A DNA stretch of 64,000 nucleotides from Mangrovimicrobium sediminis (GTDB lineage Bacteria > Pseudomonadota > Gammaproteobacteria > Pseudomonadales > Halieaceae): NCBI RefSeq assembly GCF_004745945.1, contig NZ_SRLE01000014.1, forward strand, positions 62,001 through 126,000. Direction: 5' to 3'. The translations under genes and the position numbers were made by a program. The notes under the pieces are model-generated. The model did no database searches, was not told the origin of the DNA, and saw nothing but the letters and a program-made list of their open reading frames with translations. This document shows, piece after piece, positions 47,248 through 56,911 of this stretch (positions within the stretch are counted from its first letter, which is position 1; each line of letters begins with the position of its first letter).

Positions 47248-49647
47248 TCAGAACTCCCAGGCCAGCTCCAGGCCGTACATGCGCGGCTCGCCTACTGCAG
47301 CGGCATTGTGGCCCAGCGAGGATGCCAGGGCCATACCGCCCACAAAGTACTCCTCGTCGGTCAGGTTGCGCGCCCACAGCGCGGCGGACAGGCCGGTGCC
47401 GAAGATGCCGCGCCAGTCCAGGCGCGCGTTGAGCAGCTCGTAGCTGTCGAGCTTGGTGCGCGGGGCAATGCTGTCGGCGGTGTTGGAGAAGTAGAAACCG
47501 CTCTGCGCATAGAGGTCCGCGCGCAGGCTCAGGTCGCCGGCCTCGCCGGCCATGAAGGTCAGCTTGCCGTAGGCGGAACCGGAGTACTCGGGGGTGTTGG
47601 CCACCGGGCTGTAGGTGTAGTCGATACCGAACAGGCTGACGTCGCCATCGGTGAACTCGGCATCGGTGTAGGCACCGGTCACGCCCAGCTCCAGCCAGTC
47701 GGTGGGGGCCAGGGAGGCCTCCAGCTCGACACCCTCGACTTCCATCTCGGGCACATTGGCGGTGACCGCGATGGAGGCCAGGCCGCCGGGGCCGTCCGGG
47801 TCCGGGAACTCGACGCGCTGCACGTCCTCGATCCAGGACTTGTAGGCCGCCACGTTGAAGGTGGTCGGCATACCGGCGAGAACGCCGCGGAATTTCAGGC
47901 CCACCTCGACGTCGTCGACGGTCTCCACGTCGAACTTGTTACCACCGCCGGTCGCGCCGGCGTCCACCGGCGGCGCGGAGCCGTTGAAACCGCCGCTGCG
48001 GAAGCTGCTGCGGCCCTTCACGTAGGTGAACAGCTCGTCGGTGATACCCCATTCAACACCCAGTTCCCAGGACGGCTCCTCGAAGCTCTCGTCCTGGTCG
48101 GCGGCGCCGAAGGCGTCGGCCTGCTTCAGCTGCTCGATGGTCACGTCCTCCACCGTCCAGCGGAAACCGGCGGTAAAGGCGAGGTCGATGCCGGTGTTGC
48201 GCTCGATGTTGTAGGTGCCCTGTGCGTAGAACGCCTGGGTTTCCGTGGTGATGCGGAAATTGTTGGTGGCCGTGGTCGGCGGCGCCCAGGGGGTCAGGTC
48301 GAAGTAGGTCTGCGGCCACAGGGTGTCGGCCTGGTCGTCCTGGAAGTACAGGCCGACGATGTAGTCCAGGTCGCCCTCGAAGGCGGTACCGGTCAGCTGG
48401 ATTTCATCGGAGATGGATTCCACTTCCATCTCGTTGCCATAGCGGCCGGTGTCGACGTTGCCGGTGATAATGGTCAGGAACGGCGCGCCCAGCTGCGGCT
48501 GCATGGTATCCATCTCGGCGCGCGATACACCGAGGATGTTCTTGATCTGCATGTTGTCGGTCAGATCGAAGGTGGTGTGGTTGGTGAAGATCCAGTCCTC
48601 GCCGTCGTGCTCGACCGAGGACGGGTGCTGGGTCTTGTAGTAGCCCAGGCGCTTTTGCTCCTCCACATAGGCGGCCAGGCCCTCGGGATAGGCCTCCGGG
48701 TGGGCCGCCAGGTAACCGGCCCAGGCGCCCTCGAAGCCGAACACGGTGTCCATGAACGGGCCGTACAGCGAGCTGCTGGCGCAGTTCAGGGCGTAGCCGT
48801 TGTTGGTCTCGCCGCACTCGTAAACGCTGAAAGTGTAGGAGGCGCCGGTGTTGGTGCCGCCGGATTCGGAGTAGGCGAACACGGAGTCGTTCTGGAAGCG
48901 CTCGCCGGGGCTGATGGTCAGCGACACGCGGCCGCTGTCGCGGTCCAGTTCACCGAGTTCGTCGCCGGTGAGGATGTTGTCGATATAACCGTCGCGCTCC
49001 AGCGTGTTGAACGCCGCGCGCAGCAGCACGGTGTCGTCGACGATCGGCACGTTGAGCACGCCTTCGACCTCCAGCAGGTCGTAGTTACCGCTGCGTACGC
49101 GCACGCTGCCCTCGAGTTCGTTGGTCGGTTTGGCGGAGGTGTAGAGCACGGCACCGCCGGTGGTGTTCTTGCCGAACAGCGTACCCTGCGGCCCCTTCAG
49201 CACCTGGATGGAATCCAGGTCGTAAAAGGTGGACGCGCCGCTGATGGTCAGCGGCACTTCGTTCATGTAGGCAATCACCGCCGAGGGCGAGCCGCTGAAG
49301 GTGTCTGCGGACTGGCCGCGAATCGAGTAGGTCAGCGAGTTGTTGCCCTGGGTCTGGCGAATGGTCAGGCCGGGCACGGCAATCTGCAGGTCGGAGTCGG
49401 TGCGAATGGAGCGCTCCAGCAGTTGCTCGGCGCTCAGCGCGTTGACCGAGATCGGCACCCGGGAGAGTCCTTCCGAGCGGCGCCGGGCGGTTACCACGAC
49501 CTCTTCCAGGCCGCCGCTGGCGCCCTCCTCGGTGGCCTGGGCCACGGCGATGCCCGGGGCGGCGACGCCGCCGAGGGCGAGAATTGCACAGGCGCGGGTC
49601 ACGGCGCTGCGCAAGGTGATGCGGTTGTACGGATCGGTGTTCAGCAT
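47248..49647 (-). CDS. TonB-dependent outer-membrane receptor
   Basis: The 799-residue protein has a signal peptide (to about IAVAQA) and a TonB-box-like LEEVVVTARR. The plug domain contains IRQTQGNNSLTYSIRGQS and LKGPQGTLFGKNTTGGAV, and a 22-strand-type barrel follows, ending YGLELAWEF with a terminal Phe. It belongs to the sphingomonad/marine-type receptors that import complex hydrophobic compounds. A palindrome overlaps its ribosome site, and direct repeats lie just upstream. It sits between ferredoxin/KstD-like and P450 genes, so uptake of the island's substrate is a likely role. Confidence 0.93.
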   Translation of the reverse strand: MLNTDPYNRITLRSAVTRACAILALGGVAAPGIAVAQATEEGASGGLEEVVVTARRRSEGLSRVPISVNALSAEQLLERSIRTDSDLQIAVPGLTIRQTQGNNSLTYSIRGQSADTFSGSPSAVIAYMNEVPLTISGASTFYDLDSIQVLKGPQGTLFGKNTTGGAVLYTSAKPTNELEGSVRVRSGNYDLLEVEGVLNVPIVDDTVLLRAAFNTLERDGYIDNILTGDELGELDRDSGRVSLTISPGERFQNDSVFAYSESGGTNTGASYTFSVYECGETNNGYALNCASSSLYGPFMDTVFGFEGAWAGYLAAHPEAYPEGLAAYVEEQKRLGYYKTQHPSSVEHDGEDWIFTNHTTFDLTDNMQIKNILGVSRAEMDTMQPQLGAPFLTIITGNVDTGRYGNEMEVESISDEIQLTGTAFEGDLDYIVGLYFQDDQADTLWPQTYFDLTPWAPPTTATNNFRITTETQAFYAQGTYNIERNTGIDLAFTAGFRWTVEDVTIEQLKQADAFGAADQDESFEEPSWELGVEWGITDELFTYVKGRSSFRSGGFNGSAPPVDAGATGGGNKFDVETVDDVEVGLKFRGVLAGMPTTFNVAAYKSWIEDVQRVEFPDPDGPGGLASIAVTANVPEMEVEGVELEASLAPTDWLELGVTGAYTDAEFTDGDVSLFGIDYTYSPVANTPEYSGSAYGKLTFMAGEAGDLSLRADLYAQSGFYFSNTADSIAPRTKLDSYELLNARLDWRGIFGTGLSAALWARNLTDEEYFVGGMALASSLGHNAAAVGEPRMYGLELAWEF

Positions 49648-49657
49648 TTTCTTATCC

Positions 49658-49671
49658 TCTGTTTAAACAGA
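49658..49671. promoter_or_regulatory. Perfect palindrome at the TonB receptor ribosome site
   Basis: TCTGTTTAAACAGA is a perfect 14-bp palindrome that starts 11 bases upstream of the receptor ATG and abuts its AGAGGA ribosome site. The core TGTTTAAACA also occurs at 13248-13257 before the TetR gene. Confidence 0.55.
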
Positions 49672-49696
49672 ATTATGGTCTTGCGATTATGGTGTT
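49672..49696. repeat. Direct repeat upstream of the TonB receptor
   Basis: ATTATGGTCTT (49672-49682) and ATTATGGTGTT (49686-49696) are the same at 10 of 11 positions with a 14-base period. Direct repeats suit AraC-family binding, and an AraC gene lies 1.5 kb away. Confidence 0.5.
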
Positions 49697-49804
49697 CTGG
49701 TATCCGGCGTCGGGATTATACGGCAGGCCCGGTTCATCTCTCCAACGCTTTACGCGACGCGCAAAGGCGCAAAAAATAGCGCCGACGCAGCGCGCCCTCC
49801 CCCC

Positions 49805-51112
49805 CTAGCGCTTGCTGAAAGTCAGCGGCAGGTGCTCGATGGAACGGGTCGCCACCGTGGGCAGGTAGCGCACGTCCTCTACCGGCATGTCCAGCCGGAT
49901 ATCCTTGAGCCGGCGCACGAATTCGCGCGCCGCGACCTTCACCTCCATGCGCGCCAGGGACAGGCCGACACAGCGGTGCACACCGCCGCCAAAGGCCATC
50001 TGGCGGCCGATGTTCTTGCGCGCCATATCGAACTTGCGCGGGCACTCGAACACGGTCTCGTCGTCGTTGGCCGAGGCGTACAGCAGCAGCATGTGCGCGC
50101 CCGCCGGCAGGGTCACCCCGCCGAGTTCCACCTCGCGGGTGGTGGTGCGCGCGAGGCCGCGCACCGGCGGCTCCAGGCGCAGCAGTTCCTCGACAAAACG
50201 CGTGGTGTAGCGGTCGTCGTCGATGTGTTCGTACAGTTCGCGCTGCATCTCCGGGCGCGTGGCGAGGAAGTACAGCAGGTTGCCCAGGGCGGTGGCGGTG
50301 GTTTCATTGCCGGCGATCATCAGCGCTCGCGCCAGCGAGACCACTTCCTCGAAGGTCAGCGTATTTTCCGCCTCATCCTCTGCGCGGGCGTGGATCAGGT
50401 CCGAGAGCAGGTCGTCCTGCGGGGTTTGCTGGCGTTTGCGGATTTCGGCGATGAGAAAATTCTGCAAATCGCAGATGTCCTTCGCGTTGCGGACCATCGC
50501 CTCGCGGTCCTGCATCTGGCTGATCTGGGCGGTGACCGCCAGCGACCAGCGCTGGATTTTTTCCGGGTCGAACTCGCGGATACCGAGTTGCGCGCAGATA
50601 ATCTCGATAGTCATCGGCACGGCGAAATCGCTGACCCCATCGGCATGGCCCTGGTCGGCGAAGCGGTCGATCAGGCCGGAGACCACATCGGTAATCTCCG
50701 GTTCGAGCTGCTTTACGCGGTGCGCGGTGAACGCCTGCTCCATCAGCTTGCGCACCCGGGTGTGCTCGGGCGGGTCGGTCATGATGGCGTCCGGGAAGAA
50801 ACCGCCGCCCTCGGCCTCGAGGATCGCCTTGAACTCGTCGAAGAAGCCCTTGGCGTAGCTGTCCTTGAAGCCGGCCTCCACCGAGAACACCACGGGGTCG
50901 GCGAATACCGCCTGCAGGTCCTCGAAGCGCGACACCAGCCACATGCCGATGCCCTCGTCGAAGTGCACCGGGTCGCGGTGGCGCATGGTCCAGTAGAACT
51001 CGTTGGGGTGCGCGCGCAGTTCCGGGTCTTTCAGGCTGGCCGAAGCGAGACTCGGCTCGTGGCCGGCCACCGGGCAACTGTCCAGGCGCGCCGATTCGTT
51101 ATTGGTACTCAT
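49805..51112 (-). CDS. Cytochrome P450
   Basis: The 435-residue P450 has the I-helix motif MIAGNETTATAL, the K-helix EELLR and the heme loop AFGGGVHRCVG with Cys about residue 381. It is soluble and of normal length. AGGAG precedes ATG 51112. The AraC regulator gene ends 29 bases upstream and the TonB receptor gene is next downstream, so uptake and hydroxylation may be co-regulated. The adrenodoxin-type ferredoxin encoded nearby is its most likely donor. Confidence 0.93.
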   Translation of the reverse strand: MSTNNESARLDSCPVAGHEPSLASASLKDPELRAHPNEFYWTMRHRDPVHFDEGIGMWLVSRFEDLQAVFADPVVFSVEAGFKDSYAKGFFDEFKAILEAEGGGFFPDAIMTDPPEHTRVRKLMEQAFTAHRVKQLEPEITDVVSGLIDRFADQGHADGVSDFAVPMTIEIICAQLGIREFDPEKIQRWSLAVTAQISQMQDREAMVRNAKDICDLQNFLIAEIRKRQQTPQDDLLSDLIHARAEDEAENTLTFEEVVSLARALMIAGNETTATALGNLLYFLATRPEMQRELYEHIDDDRYTTRFVEELLRLEPPVRGLARTTTREVELGGVTLPAGAHMLLLYASANDDETVFECPRKFDMARKNIGRQMAFGGGVHRCVGLSLARMEVKVAAREFVRRLKDIRLDMPVEDVRYLPTVATRSIEHLPLTFSKR

Positions 51113-51141
51113 AGCGATCTCCTGGCGACGGTAGCGGACAG

Positions 51142-52182
51142 TTATTGCAGCGTGCTGCTGCTTCCGCCGGTGAACAGTTCCTGGTGCATATCCGGCAGGC
51201 CCTCGAGGCTGGGGCGGCTCTCCAGGCTGGCGCTGCGGTACTCGCGCGGGCCCTTGTTGTACACGCGCTTGAACATGCGGCTGAAGTGCGCGGGGCTCTT
51301 GAAGCCCACCCGGAACGCGATCTCCGCGATCGAGATATCGCTGGGCCGCGAGGAGGACAGCCAGCGGCTGGCGATCTTCAGCCGCTTGTCCCACACCAGC
51401 TCGGAAAACGGCGTGCCGTTCTGCTTGAGCAGGAAGGACAGGTAGCGCTGCGATATGCCGCAGGCCTCGGCCACCATCGCGGTGGACAGGCCGGGGTCGG
51501 ACAGGTGGATCTCGATGTAGCGCAGCACTTCCTGCAGGCGCTTGTCGGGCAGCGACTGGCGCACCAGGGTGCAGTCCTCGCGGTCCTTGATGGCGTCGGC
51601 CACCACCTGCAGGGCGGACTCCACCAGCAGCTGCTGCACGTGGTCGGACAACTCGTCGCGATCGTTGAACACTTCAGAGAGAATGCTCTCGGCGATGGCG
51701 AAGGCGCGGCCGCTGCCGGGCACGGCGAAACCGGCGCGCACTTCCTGGGGAATGAAACGCCGCAGGATGTGCGTGGGCACGATCACGTGCATGACCTCGT
51801 GCACGGATTCGTCGTCGGTCTGGCAGTCGATGGAGAACGGCGTCATCGACTTGGTGATGGCGAAGTCACCGGCCTCGGCCACGCTGCTGCCGCTCTGGTG
51901 CGAGATGCACAGGCGGCCGCGCTTGACGAACCAGAGCACGACGACGTCGGTGGCATCCTCGCGGATATGCGACCAGGAGCGCATGAAGGACTGCTTGGTA
52001 CGCGACTTGATATGGATGATCGAGCAGGAACCCACGGCCTTTTTCTCGGCGCGCACGTCGATGACCGAGCCGGTATCGATGGAATAGTCGCCCAGGTAGT
52101 ACTCCTGGTTGTTATTCCCGCGATAGGCGTCCTGGCACTCCCGGTAGTTGCGCTTGTCCAGTACGAATAGCGTTTCCGACAT
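51142..52182 (-). CDS. AraC family transcriptional regulator
   Basis: The 346-residue protein has an AraC-type ligand-binding N-terminal domain and a C-terminal double helix-turn-helix, STAMVAEACGISQRYLSFLL and ISIAEIAFRVGFKSPAHFSR, ending FKRVYNKGPREYR. The N-terminal part resembles the AraC_binding_2 group that controls aromatic and alicyclic catabolism. It lies directly upstream of the second P450 gene on the same strand. The direct repeats before the TonB receptor gene could be its target. Confidence 0.9.
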   Translation of the reverse strand: MSETLFVLDKRNYRECQDAYRGNNNQEYYLGDYSIDTGSVIDVRAEKKAVGSCSIIHIKSRTKQSFMRSWSHIREDATDVVVLWFVKRGRLCISHQSGSSVAEAGDFAITKSMTPFSIDCQTDDESVHEVMHVIVPTHILRRFIPQEVRAGFAVPGSGRAFAIAESILSEVFNDRDELSDHVQQLLVESALQVVADAIKDREDCTLVRQSLPDKRLQEVLRYIEIHLSDPGLSTAMVAEACGISQRYLSFLLKQNGTPFSELVWDKRLKIASRWLSSSRPSDISIAEIAFRVGFKSPAHFSRMFKRVYNKGPREYRSASLESRPSLEGLPDMHQELFTGGSSSTLQ

Positions 52183-52385
52183 ATCCTATCCTCCGCTTGT
52201 CCAGCACCGTTCCGGGTGTGATCAACAACGCGTCGACCGCCAGTCCGGAGACCCCGGCACACAGCGCATCGCGCCAGTTTATCGCCTGGGTCAGGGTGTT
52301 TTCTTTTCCGCCCGCGCCGTTTATTCGATCTGAGACGCCAGGCGCGTACTGCCTGCCCGCACTGGCGCAGGGCCGGTGCGCTTCG

Positions 52386-53591
52386 CTAGCGGGTGACGCC
52401 GGAGGCCCGCAGCGTTTCCTGTTCCTCGCCCGACAGTCCCAGGATCTCGCCCAGGATGTAGGCATTGTGCTGACCCAGCCGCGGGGCGGCGTCGCCCAGT
52501 TGCGCCGGCCGCGACATCTCCCACGACGGGCCCAGGGTCGGCTTGCTGTTGCCGTCCGGGTCGGTGACGTCGCGGTAGAACTCGCGCACCCACAGGTGCG
52601 GGTCTGCGATCAGGTCCAGGGAACTCTGGCTCTTGGCCGCCGAGACGCCGCGTTTTTGCAGCTTGGTCACCAGTTCCATCGGACAGCAACCGGCGGTCCA
52701 TACGGCGATCATCTCGTCGAGTTCGTCCTCGTTGGCCTTGCGGTCGGCGAGGGTGGCGAAGCGCGGGTCGCGCGCCAGTTCCGGCTTGCCCATGCACTCG
52801 GCGAGTCCGGCCCACTGCTTGCCGTTGGCCGCGGCGATGCTCACCCACTCGCCGCCGCGCGCCGGGTAGACGCCGTGCGGCGCCATTTCCGGGTGGCGGT
52901 TGCCGTCGCACTCGTGCACCACGCCGTTGAGCGCGTAGTCCATGATCGAATCGCTGATCATGCTGCTCATGCACTCCACGGCGGAGACGTCGACGAACTG
53001 GCCGACACCGCTGCGCTTGCGGTGCAACAGGGCGACCAGCGCGGCGTAGGCGGCCGCGGCGCCAAAGGTGGAATCGGCGTAGCGGGTATTCATGCCTTCC
53101 GGTGCACCGGGCTCGTGACCGACCAGAGCGCTGATCCCTCCGAGCGCGGCAAAGCACGGCGCGTAACCGGTCTGGTAGGCGAGCGGACCGTCGCTGCCCC
53201 ACATGCCCATGGAGACATAGATGATCTCCGGGTTGGCGGCCTTGACGGTTTCATAACCCAACCCCAGGCGCTTGACCGCGCCCGGGCGCAGGTTCTCCAC
53301 CAGGATGTCGCACTCGCCCACCAGGTCGAGGATCAGCTTGATGCCCTCCTCGCTCTTCATATTGATCTGCACGCTGAGCTTCTGCGGGTTGACCGACTGC
53401 CAGCCCGGGGCGTTGTCGATATCGTCGACGCCGAAGGTGCGGGTCACATCCAGCGAACCCTCGCTCTCCACCCGGATGACCTCGGCGCCGAGGTAGGCCA
53501 GCAACTTGCCCACATAGGGGCCGGCCCACACCTTGGTGAGTTCGAGGACGCGCACGCCCTGCAGCGGGCCGCCACGTTGCTGCGTGCTCAT
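52386..53591 (-). CDS. Family III (CaiB/BaiF) CoA-transferase, subunit with catalytic Asp
   Basis: The 401-residue protein has the family N-terminus GVRVLELTKVWAGPYVGKLL, then AEVIRVES and the CoA-ring region. The block TRYADSTFGAAAAYAALVAL carries the conserved Asp that forms the acyl-enzyme intermediate. It moves CoA between two carboxylic acids. ATG 53591 overlaps the stop of the upstream CoA-transferase gene (ATGA) and has GGAGG before it. The pair is the end of the HyuB-HyuA-transferase operon. Confidence 0.9.
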   Translation of the reverse strand: MSTQQRGGPLQGVRVLELTKVWAGPYVGKLLAYLGAEVIRVESEGSLDVTRTFGVDDIDNAPGWQSVNPQKLSVQINMKSEEGIKLILDLVGECDILVENLRPGAVKRLGLGYETVKAANPEIIYVSMGMWGSDGPLAYQTGYAPCFAALGGISALVGHEPGAPEGMNTRYADSTFGAAAAYAALVALLHRKRSGVGQFVDVSAVECMSSMISDSIMDYALNGVVHECDGNRHPEMAPHGVYPARGGEWVSIAAANGKQWAGLAECMGKPELARDPRFATLADRKANEDELDEMIAVWTAGCCPMELVTKLQKRGVSAAKSQSSLDLIADPHLWVREFYRDVTDPDGNSKPTLGPSWEMSRPAQLGDAAPRLGQHNAYILGEILGLSGEEQETLRASGVTR

Positions 53592-54781
53592 GCCGCACCT
53601 CCGCTTGACGCATCTGCCAGGGCGCCGAGTTGTTCGTCGCTGTGTTCGCCGAGCAGTGGCGCGGGACGCTCGATGCACGCCGGTGTCTCGCTGAGCCGGT
53701 AGGGTACGGTCGGGTACAGCGCTTTACCCTGCACCGGGTGCTCCACTTCGGCGAAGAACCCGCGGTGCTGGTACTGCGGCGATTCCTGCAGGTCGCGGCC
53801 GTTGTTCACCGCCACCAGGGTGAGGCCCAGCTTCTGCGCCTGCGCCGCGACCTCGTGCTTGTCCTGGGTCAGCAGCCATGCGGCGACGTGCTTGCGACAC
53901 AGTGCCACGCGCTCGGGCGTGCAGCCGCGCTCCAGCCAGTTGGGCGGGAATTCGTCCATCCAGGCGTTGTCGTCGAGCAGCTGGCGCAGGCCGTCCCAGT
54001 GCTGCGGGGTGGACATCCAGATGTAGGCGTAGCCATCGCGGCAGCGGAAAATACCCGCCGGGCCGGCCAGGTCGTAGGCGGTGCGCTCGGGGCCCACGGC
54101 CATCTCACCGGCGACCATCTGCGCCACCACGTAGTCGCAGCGGGCGGTGAGCACCTGCTGCATGGATATATCGATGAACCGACCGAGGCCGCTGTCGTCC
54201 TGCTCGTACAGGGATGCGGCGATGCACAGGGCGGCCTCCATGCCCGACTCGTAGCTGGGCAGGAAGCGTCCCGCGGCGTTCAGCGGCGGCTTGCTGGCAT
54301 CCGGCGCGCTGGGCGTGTGGTAACCCCAGCCGCTGCTGTGGAAGACGTTGAGGTCCTGGGCGTAGGTGCGGTCCTCGGGCAGGGTGCTGCCGAAGGGTGT
54401 GATGGAGGCCACTACCAGGCGCGGCCAGTCCTGCTCCAGGCGCTCCGGGTCCAGCCCCACCTCGCACAGCCAGTCGACGGCGTGATCGTCGATCACCGCA
54501 TCGACCTTGCCCAGCAGCTGGCGCAGGGTCTCGCGGCCGTCATCCGACGCGAGGTCCACGGTCACCGAATACTTGTTGGTATTGAGGAAGGCAAACAGGC
54601 CGCTGCGCTCGGGGTCGTCCCCCTGCGCGGCGAACGGCCCCAGGGCGCGCGTCGGGCTACCGCTGCCCGGCCGCTCCAGCTTGATCACCTCGGCGCCGAA
54701 ATCCGCCAGCAGCTTGCCGCAGTATTCACCGGCCACGCCCTCGGCGAGTTCCAGTACCTTCGTCCCACGTAAAGCGGACAT
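53588..54781 (-). CDS. Family III (CaiB/BaiF) CoA-transferase, subunit with altered active site
   Basis: The 397-residue protein keeps the family fold: GTKVLELAEGVAGEYCGKLL, AEVIKLERPGSG, and GLGRFIDISMQQ. At the position of the catalytic Asp it reads LPSYESGMEAA, so Glu stands where Asp is expected. Its gene overlaps the Asp-bearing partner by 4 bases. Two-gene CoA-transferases such as the benzylsuccinate enzyme work as heteromers, so this may be the non-catalytic subunit. The HyuA-like gene ends 29 bases upstream. Confidence 0.86.
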   Translation of the reverse strand: MSALRGTKVLELAEGVAGEYCGKLLADFGAEVIKLERPGSGSPTRALGPFAAQGDDPERSGLFAFLNTNKYSVTVDLASDDGRETLRQLLGKVDAVIDDHAVDWLCEVGLDPERLEQDWPRLVVASITPFGSTLPEDRTYAQDLNVFHSSGWGYHTPSAPDASKPPLNAAGRFLPSYESGMEAALCIAASLYEQDDSGLGRFIDISMQQVLTARCDYVVAQMVAGEMAVGPERTAYDLAGPAGIFRCRDGYAYIWMSTPQHWDGLRQLLDDNAWMDEFPPNWLERGCTPERVALCRKHVAAWLLTQDKHEVAAQAQKLGLTLVAVNNGRDLQESPQYQHRGFFAEVEHPVQGKALYPTVPYRLSETPACIERPAPLLGEHSDEQLGALADASSGGAA

Positions 54782-54810
54782 TCCCGATCCCTCCGCGACC
54801 CGGTGACAGC

Positions 54811-56892
54811 CTAGGCTGTCACCTCCCGGGTCATCTCGTAGTCGCCGGCGTCGTCGAGCACCGCTCGCCAGCCCGGGTAGACCACGATGGTGGTAAAGGT
54901 CTCCTCGATGATCGCGGGGCCCGCGATCTCGTTGCCGGGTTCCAGGTCCGGGCCGTGGATGATCGGCACTTCCTGGAAGCCGTCGCCGAGGTTGGCGCGA
55001 CGGGTGCGCGATACTTTGGCCGCACGCGAGGGTGCGTTGAAACCGTGGCCGACCAGCGGTGACGCGGTGGACACGGAAGTGGCCAGGCGTACACCGGTGA
55101 TCTCGGGCACCTCGTGCTCGCGGATGTGGCCGTATTCCTGCATGTGGCGCTTGTTGAAGGCCTCGATCGCGTGGGCGCCGATACCGGCGTCGACGAAGTC
55201 CATGTCGTCCAGCCCCTCGGCCACTTTCACGTCGAAGTTCAGCGCCCAGTTCTGGCCCGGGTAGCGCATGTTCAGCTGGTAGCGCGCGGTGATGTCGCCG
55301 GCACCGAAGCGGGCGTCGGTGAAGTACTTGCGCGCGCGCTCGGCCAGTTCCGCCCACAGCGCTTTCAGGCGCTCGGGGTCGACCTTGTCTGCCGGGGTGA
55401 TGTAGGAGCGCTCCTCGTCGATCGCCGGGTCGGCGACCAGGGTGCCCAGCGCCGAGAAGGTCGGCGATGCCTTGGGCACCAGCACTTTCTCGATGCCCAG
55501 CTCCTGCGCCTGGATGCCGGCGAAGGCTGCGCCGTTGCCGCCGTAGGCGAGCATGCACATTTCTTTCGGGTCCACGCCCTTGCCCGCGGTGATGCGGCGC
55601 ACGCCCATGGACATGTTGGCGTTGACCACGCGGAAGCAGTCGAAGGCCGCGTCCTCGGCGCTGTAGCCCATCTCGTCACCGATCGCCTGGAAGGCCTCGG
55701 TGACACCGTCCATGCTCAGCGAGAAGCTGCCGCCGGCGAACTGCATGTCCGGCGAGAGAATGCCGAGCATGAGCAGCGCGTCGGTGATGGTCGGCTGCTT
55801 GCCGCCGCGGCCGTAGCAGATGGGGCCGGGTTCGGCGCCGGCGGAGGCCGGCCCGACTTCGACGATGCCGTTGTTGACGTGGCAGATGGAGCCGCCGCCC
55901 GCGCCCAGGGTTTCCACCTGGATCATCGGCACACCCACCAGGTAGCGGTGGTGCATGTTCCAGCCGGCCACCGCCGGCGCGGCGCCGCCGAGTACCATGG
56001 AGATGTCGTAGGAGGTGCCACCCATGTCCACGCTGAGCAGGTTCTTGTAGCCCTTGGCCACGCCCACGTGGGCCGAACCGATGACGCCGCCGGCGGGGCC
56101 GGAGGCGAGCACGCGAATCGGCGAGCCCTCGATGTATTCCTTGGTCATGACACCGCCGCTGGCCTGCATGACCATCAGCTGGTTGCCGTAGCCGGCCTCT
56201 TCCAGGCGGCTGACCAGGCGCTCCAGGTAGGAGTACACGCGCGGCGCCACGTAGGCGTTGACCACCGTGGTGCTGGTGCGGTCGTATTCCGGTGCGCGCG
56301 GCAGCACCTGGTACGAGCAGGAGACCTGCACGCCGGGGATCTCCTCGGCGACGATCTGCGCGACGCGCTTTTCATGTTCCGGGTTGACGAAGCTGAACAG
56401 CAGGGAAATCGCGACGGACTCCACCCCCTGCTTTTTCAGGCGATGGCAGACCGCGCGTACCGCGTCTTCGTCCAGCGCCTGGTGCACGCTGCCGTCGAAC
56501 AGGATGCGCTCGGGCACGGTGAGGCGGCGACGGCGCGGGGTGATCTGCTTCGGCGGTTCCAGGCGCAGGTCCCAGATGTCTTCCTTGTAGCCGCGGCGGT
56601 ATTCCATCTCGTCGCGGAAACCCTCGGTGGTGATCAGGCCGGTGAGCGCGCCATTCATCTCGATCAAGGTGTTGTCGGCGACCGTGGTGCCGTGGACGAT
56701 GGCGTCGCAGCGGCCCATGAAATCCTGCAGCGGCAGCTCTTCCATCTCGGCCAGTTTCTGCAGGCCGCTCATCACGCCCACGGAACGGTCCGCGGGGGTG
56801 CTCAGGTTCTTGTACAGTATGACGTCGTTGCCCTTGAGCAGCGCGAAGTCGGTGAAGGTGCCACCGATATCGATTCCAACGCGGTATCCCAT
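54811..56892 (-). CDS. Hydantoinase/oxoprolinase A family (ketone-carboxylase-like ATPase subunit)
   Basis: The 693-residue protein begins with the phosphate-binding motif VGIDIGGTFTDFALL and has a second ATP site LLSVDMGGTSYDISMV, both typical of HyuA-type proteins with an acetate/sugar-kinase-like fold. The family includes hydantoinases, 5-oxoprolinase and the ATP-dependent acetone/acetophenone carboxylases. ATG 56892 (MGYRVG) is clear, as upstream residues overlap the HyuB gene. It follows HyuB by 19 bases and precedes two CoA-transferase genes, which favours a carboxylase/CoA module over hydantoin use. Confidence 0.9.
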   Translation of the reverse strand: MGYRVGIDIGGTFTDFALLKGNDVILYKNLSTPADRSVGVMSGLQKLAEMEELPLQDFMGRCDAIVHGTTVADNTLIEMNGALTGLITTEGFRDEMEYRRGYKEDIWDLRLEPPKQITPRRRRLTVPERILFDGSVHQALDEDAVRAVCHRLKKQGVESVAISLLFSFVNPEHEKRVAQIVAEEIPGVQVSCSYQVLPRAPEYDRTSTTVVNAYVAPRVYSYLERLVSRLEEAGYGNQLMVMQASGGVMTKEYIEGSPIRVLASGPAGGVIGSAHVGVAKGYKNLLSVDMGGTSYDISMVLGGAAPAVAGWNMHHRYLVGVPMIQVETLGAGGGSICHVNNGIVEVGPASAGAEPGPICYGRGGKQPTITDALLMLGILSPDMQFAGGSFSLSMDGVTEAFQAIGDEMGYSAEDAAFDCFRVVNANMSMGVRRITAGKGVDPKEMCMLAYGGNGAAFAGIQAQELGIEKVLVPKASPTFSALGTLVADPAIDEERSYITPADKVDPERLKALWAELAERARKYFTDARFGAGDITARYQLNMRYPGQNWALNFDVKVAEGLDDMDFVDAGIGAHAIEAFNKRHMQEYGHIREHEVPEITGVRLATSVSTASPLVGHGFNAPSRAAKVSRTRRANLGDGFQEVPIIHGPDLEPGNEIAGPAIIEETFTTIVVYPGWRAVLDDAGDYEMTREVTA

Positions 56893-56911
56893 CTTATTTT
56901 GCTCCAAGTCC

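Noticed and set aside
46912-49779. 955-codon plus-strand frame opposite the TonB receptor and ferredoxin
   Set aside because: Repetitive Gly/Val/His/Gln composition and no motif; an antisense shadow of real genes.
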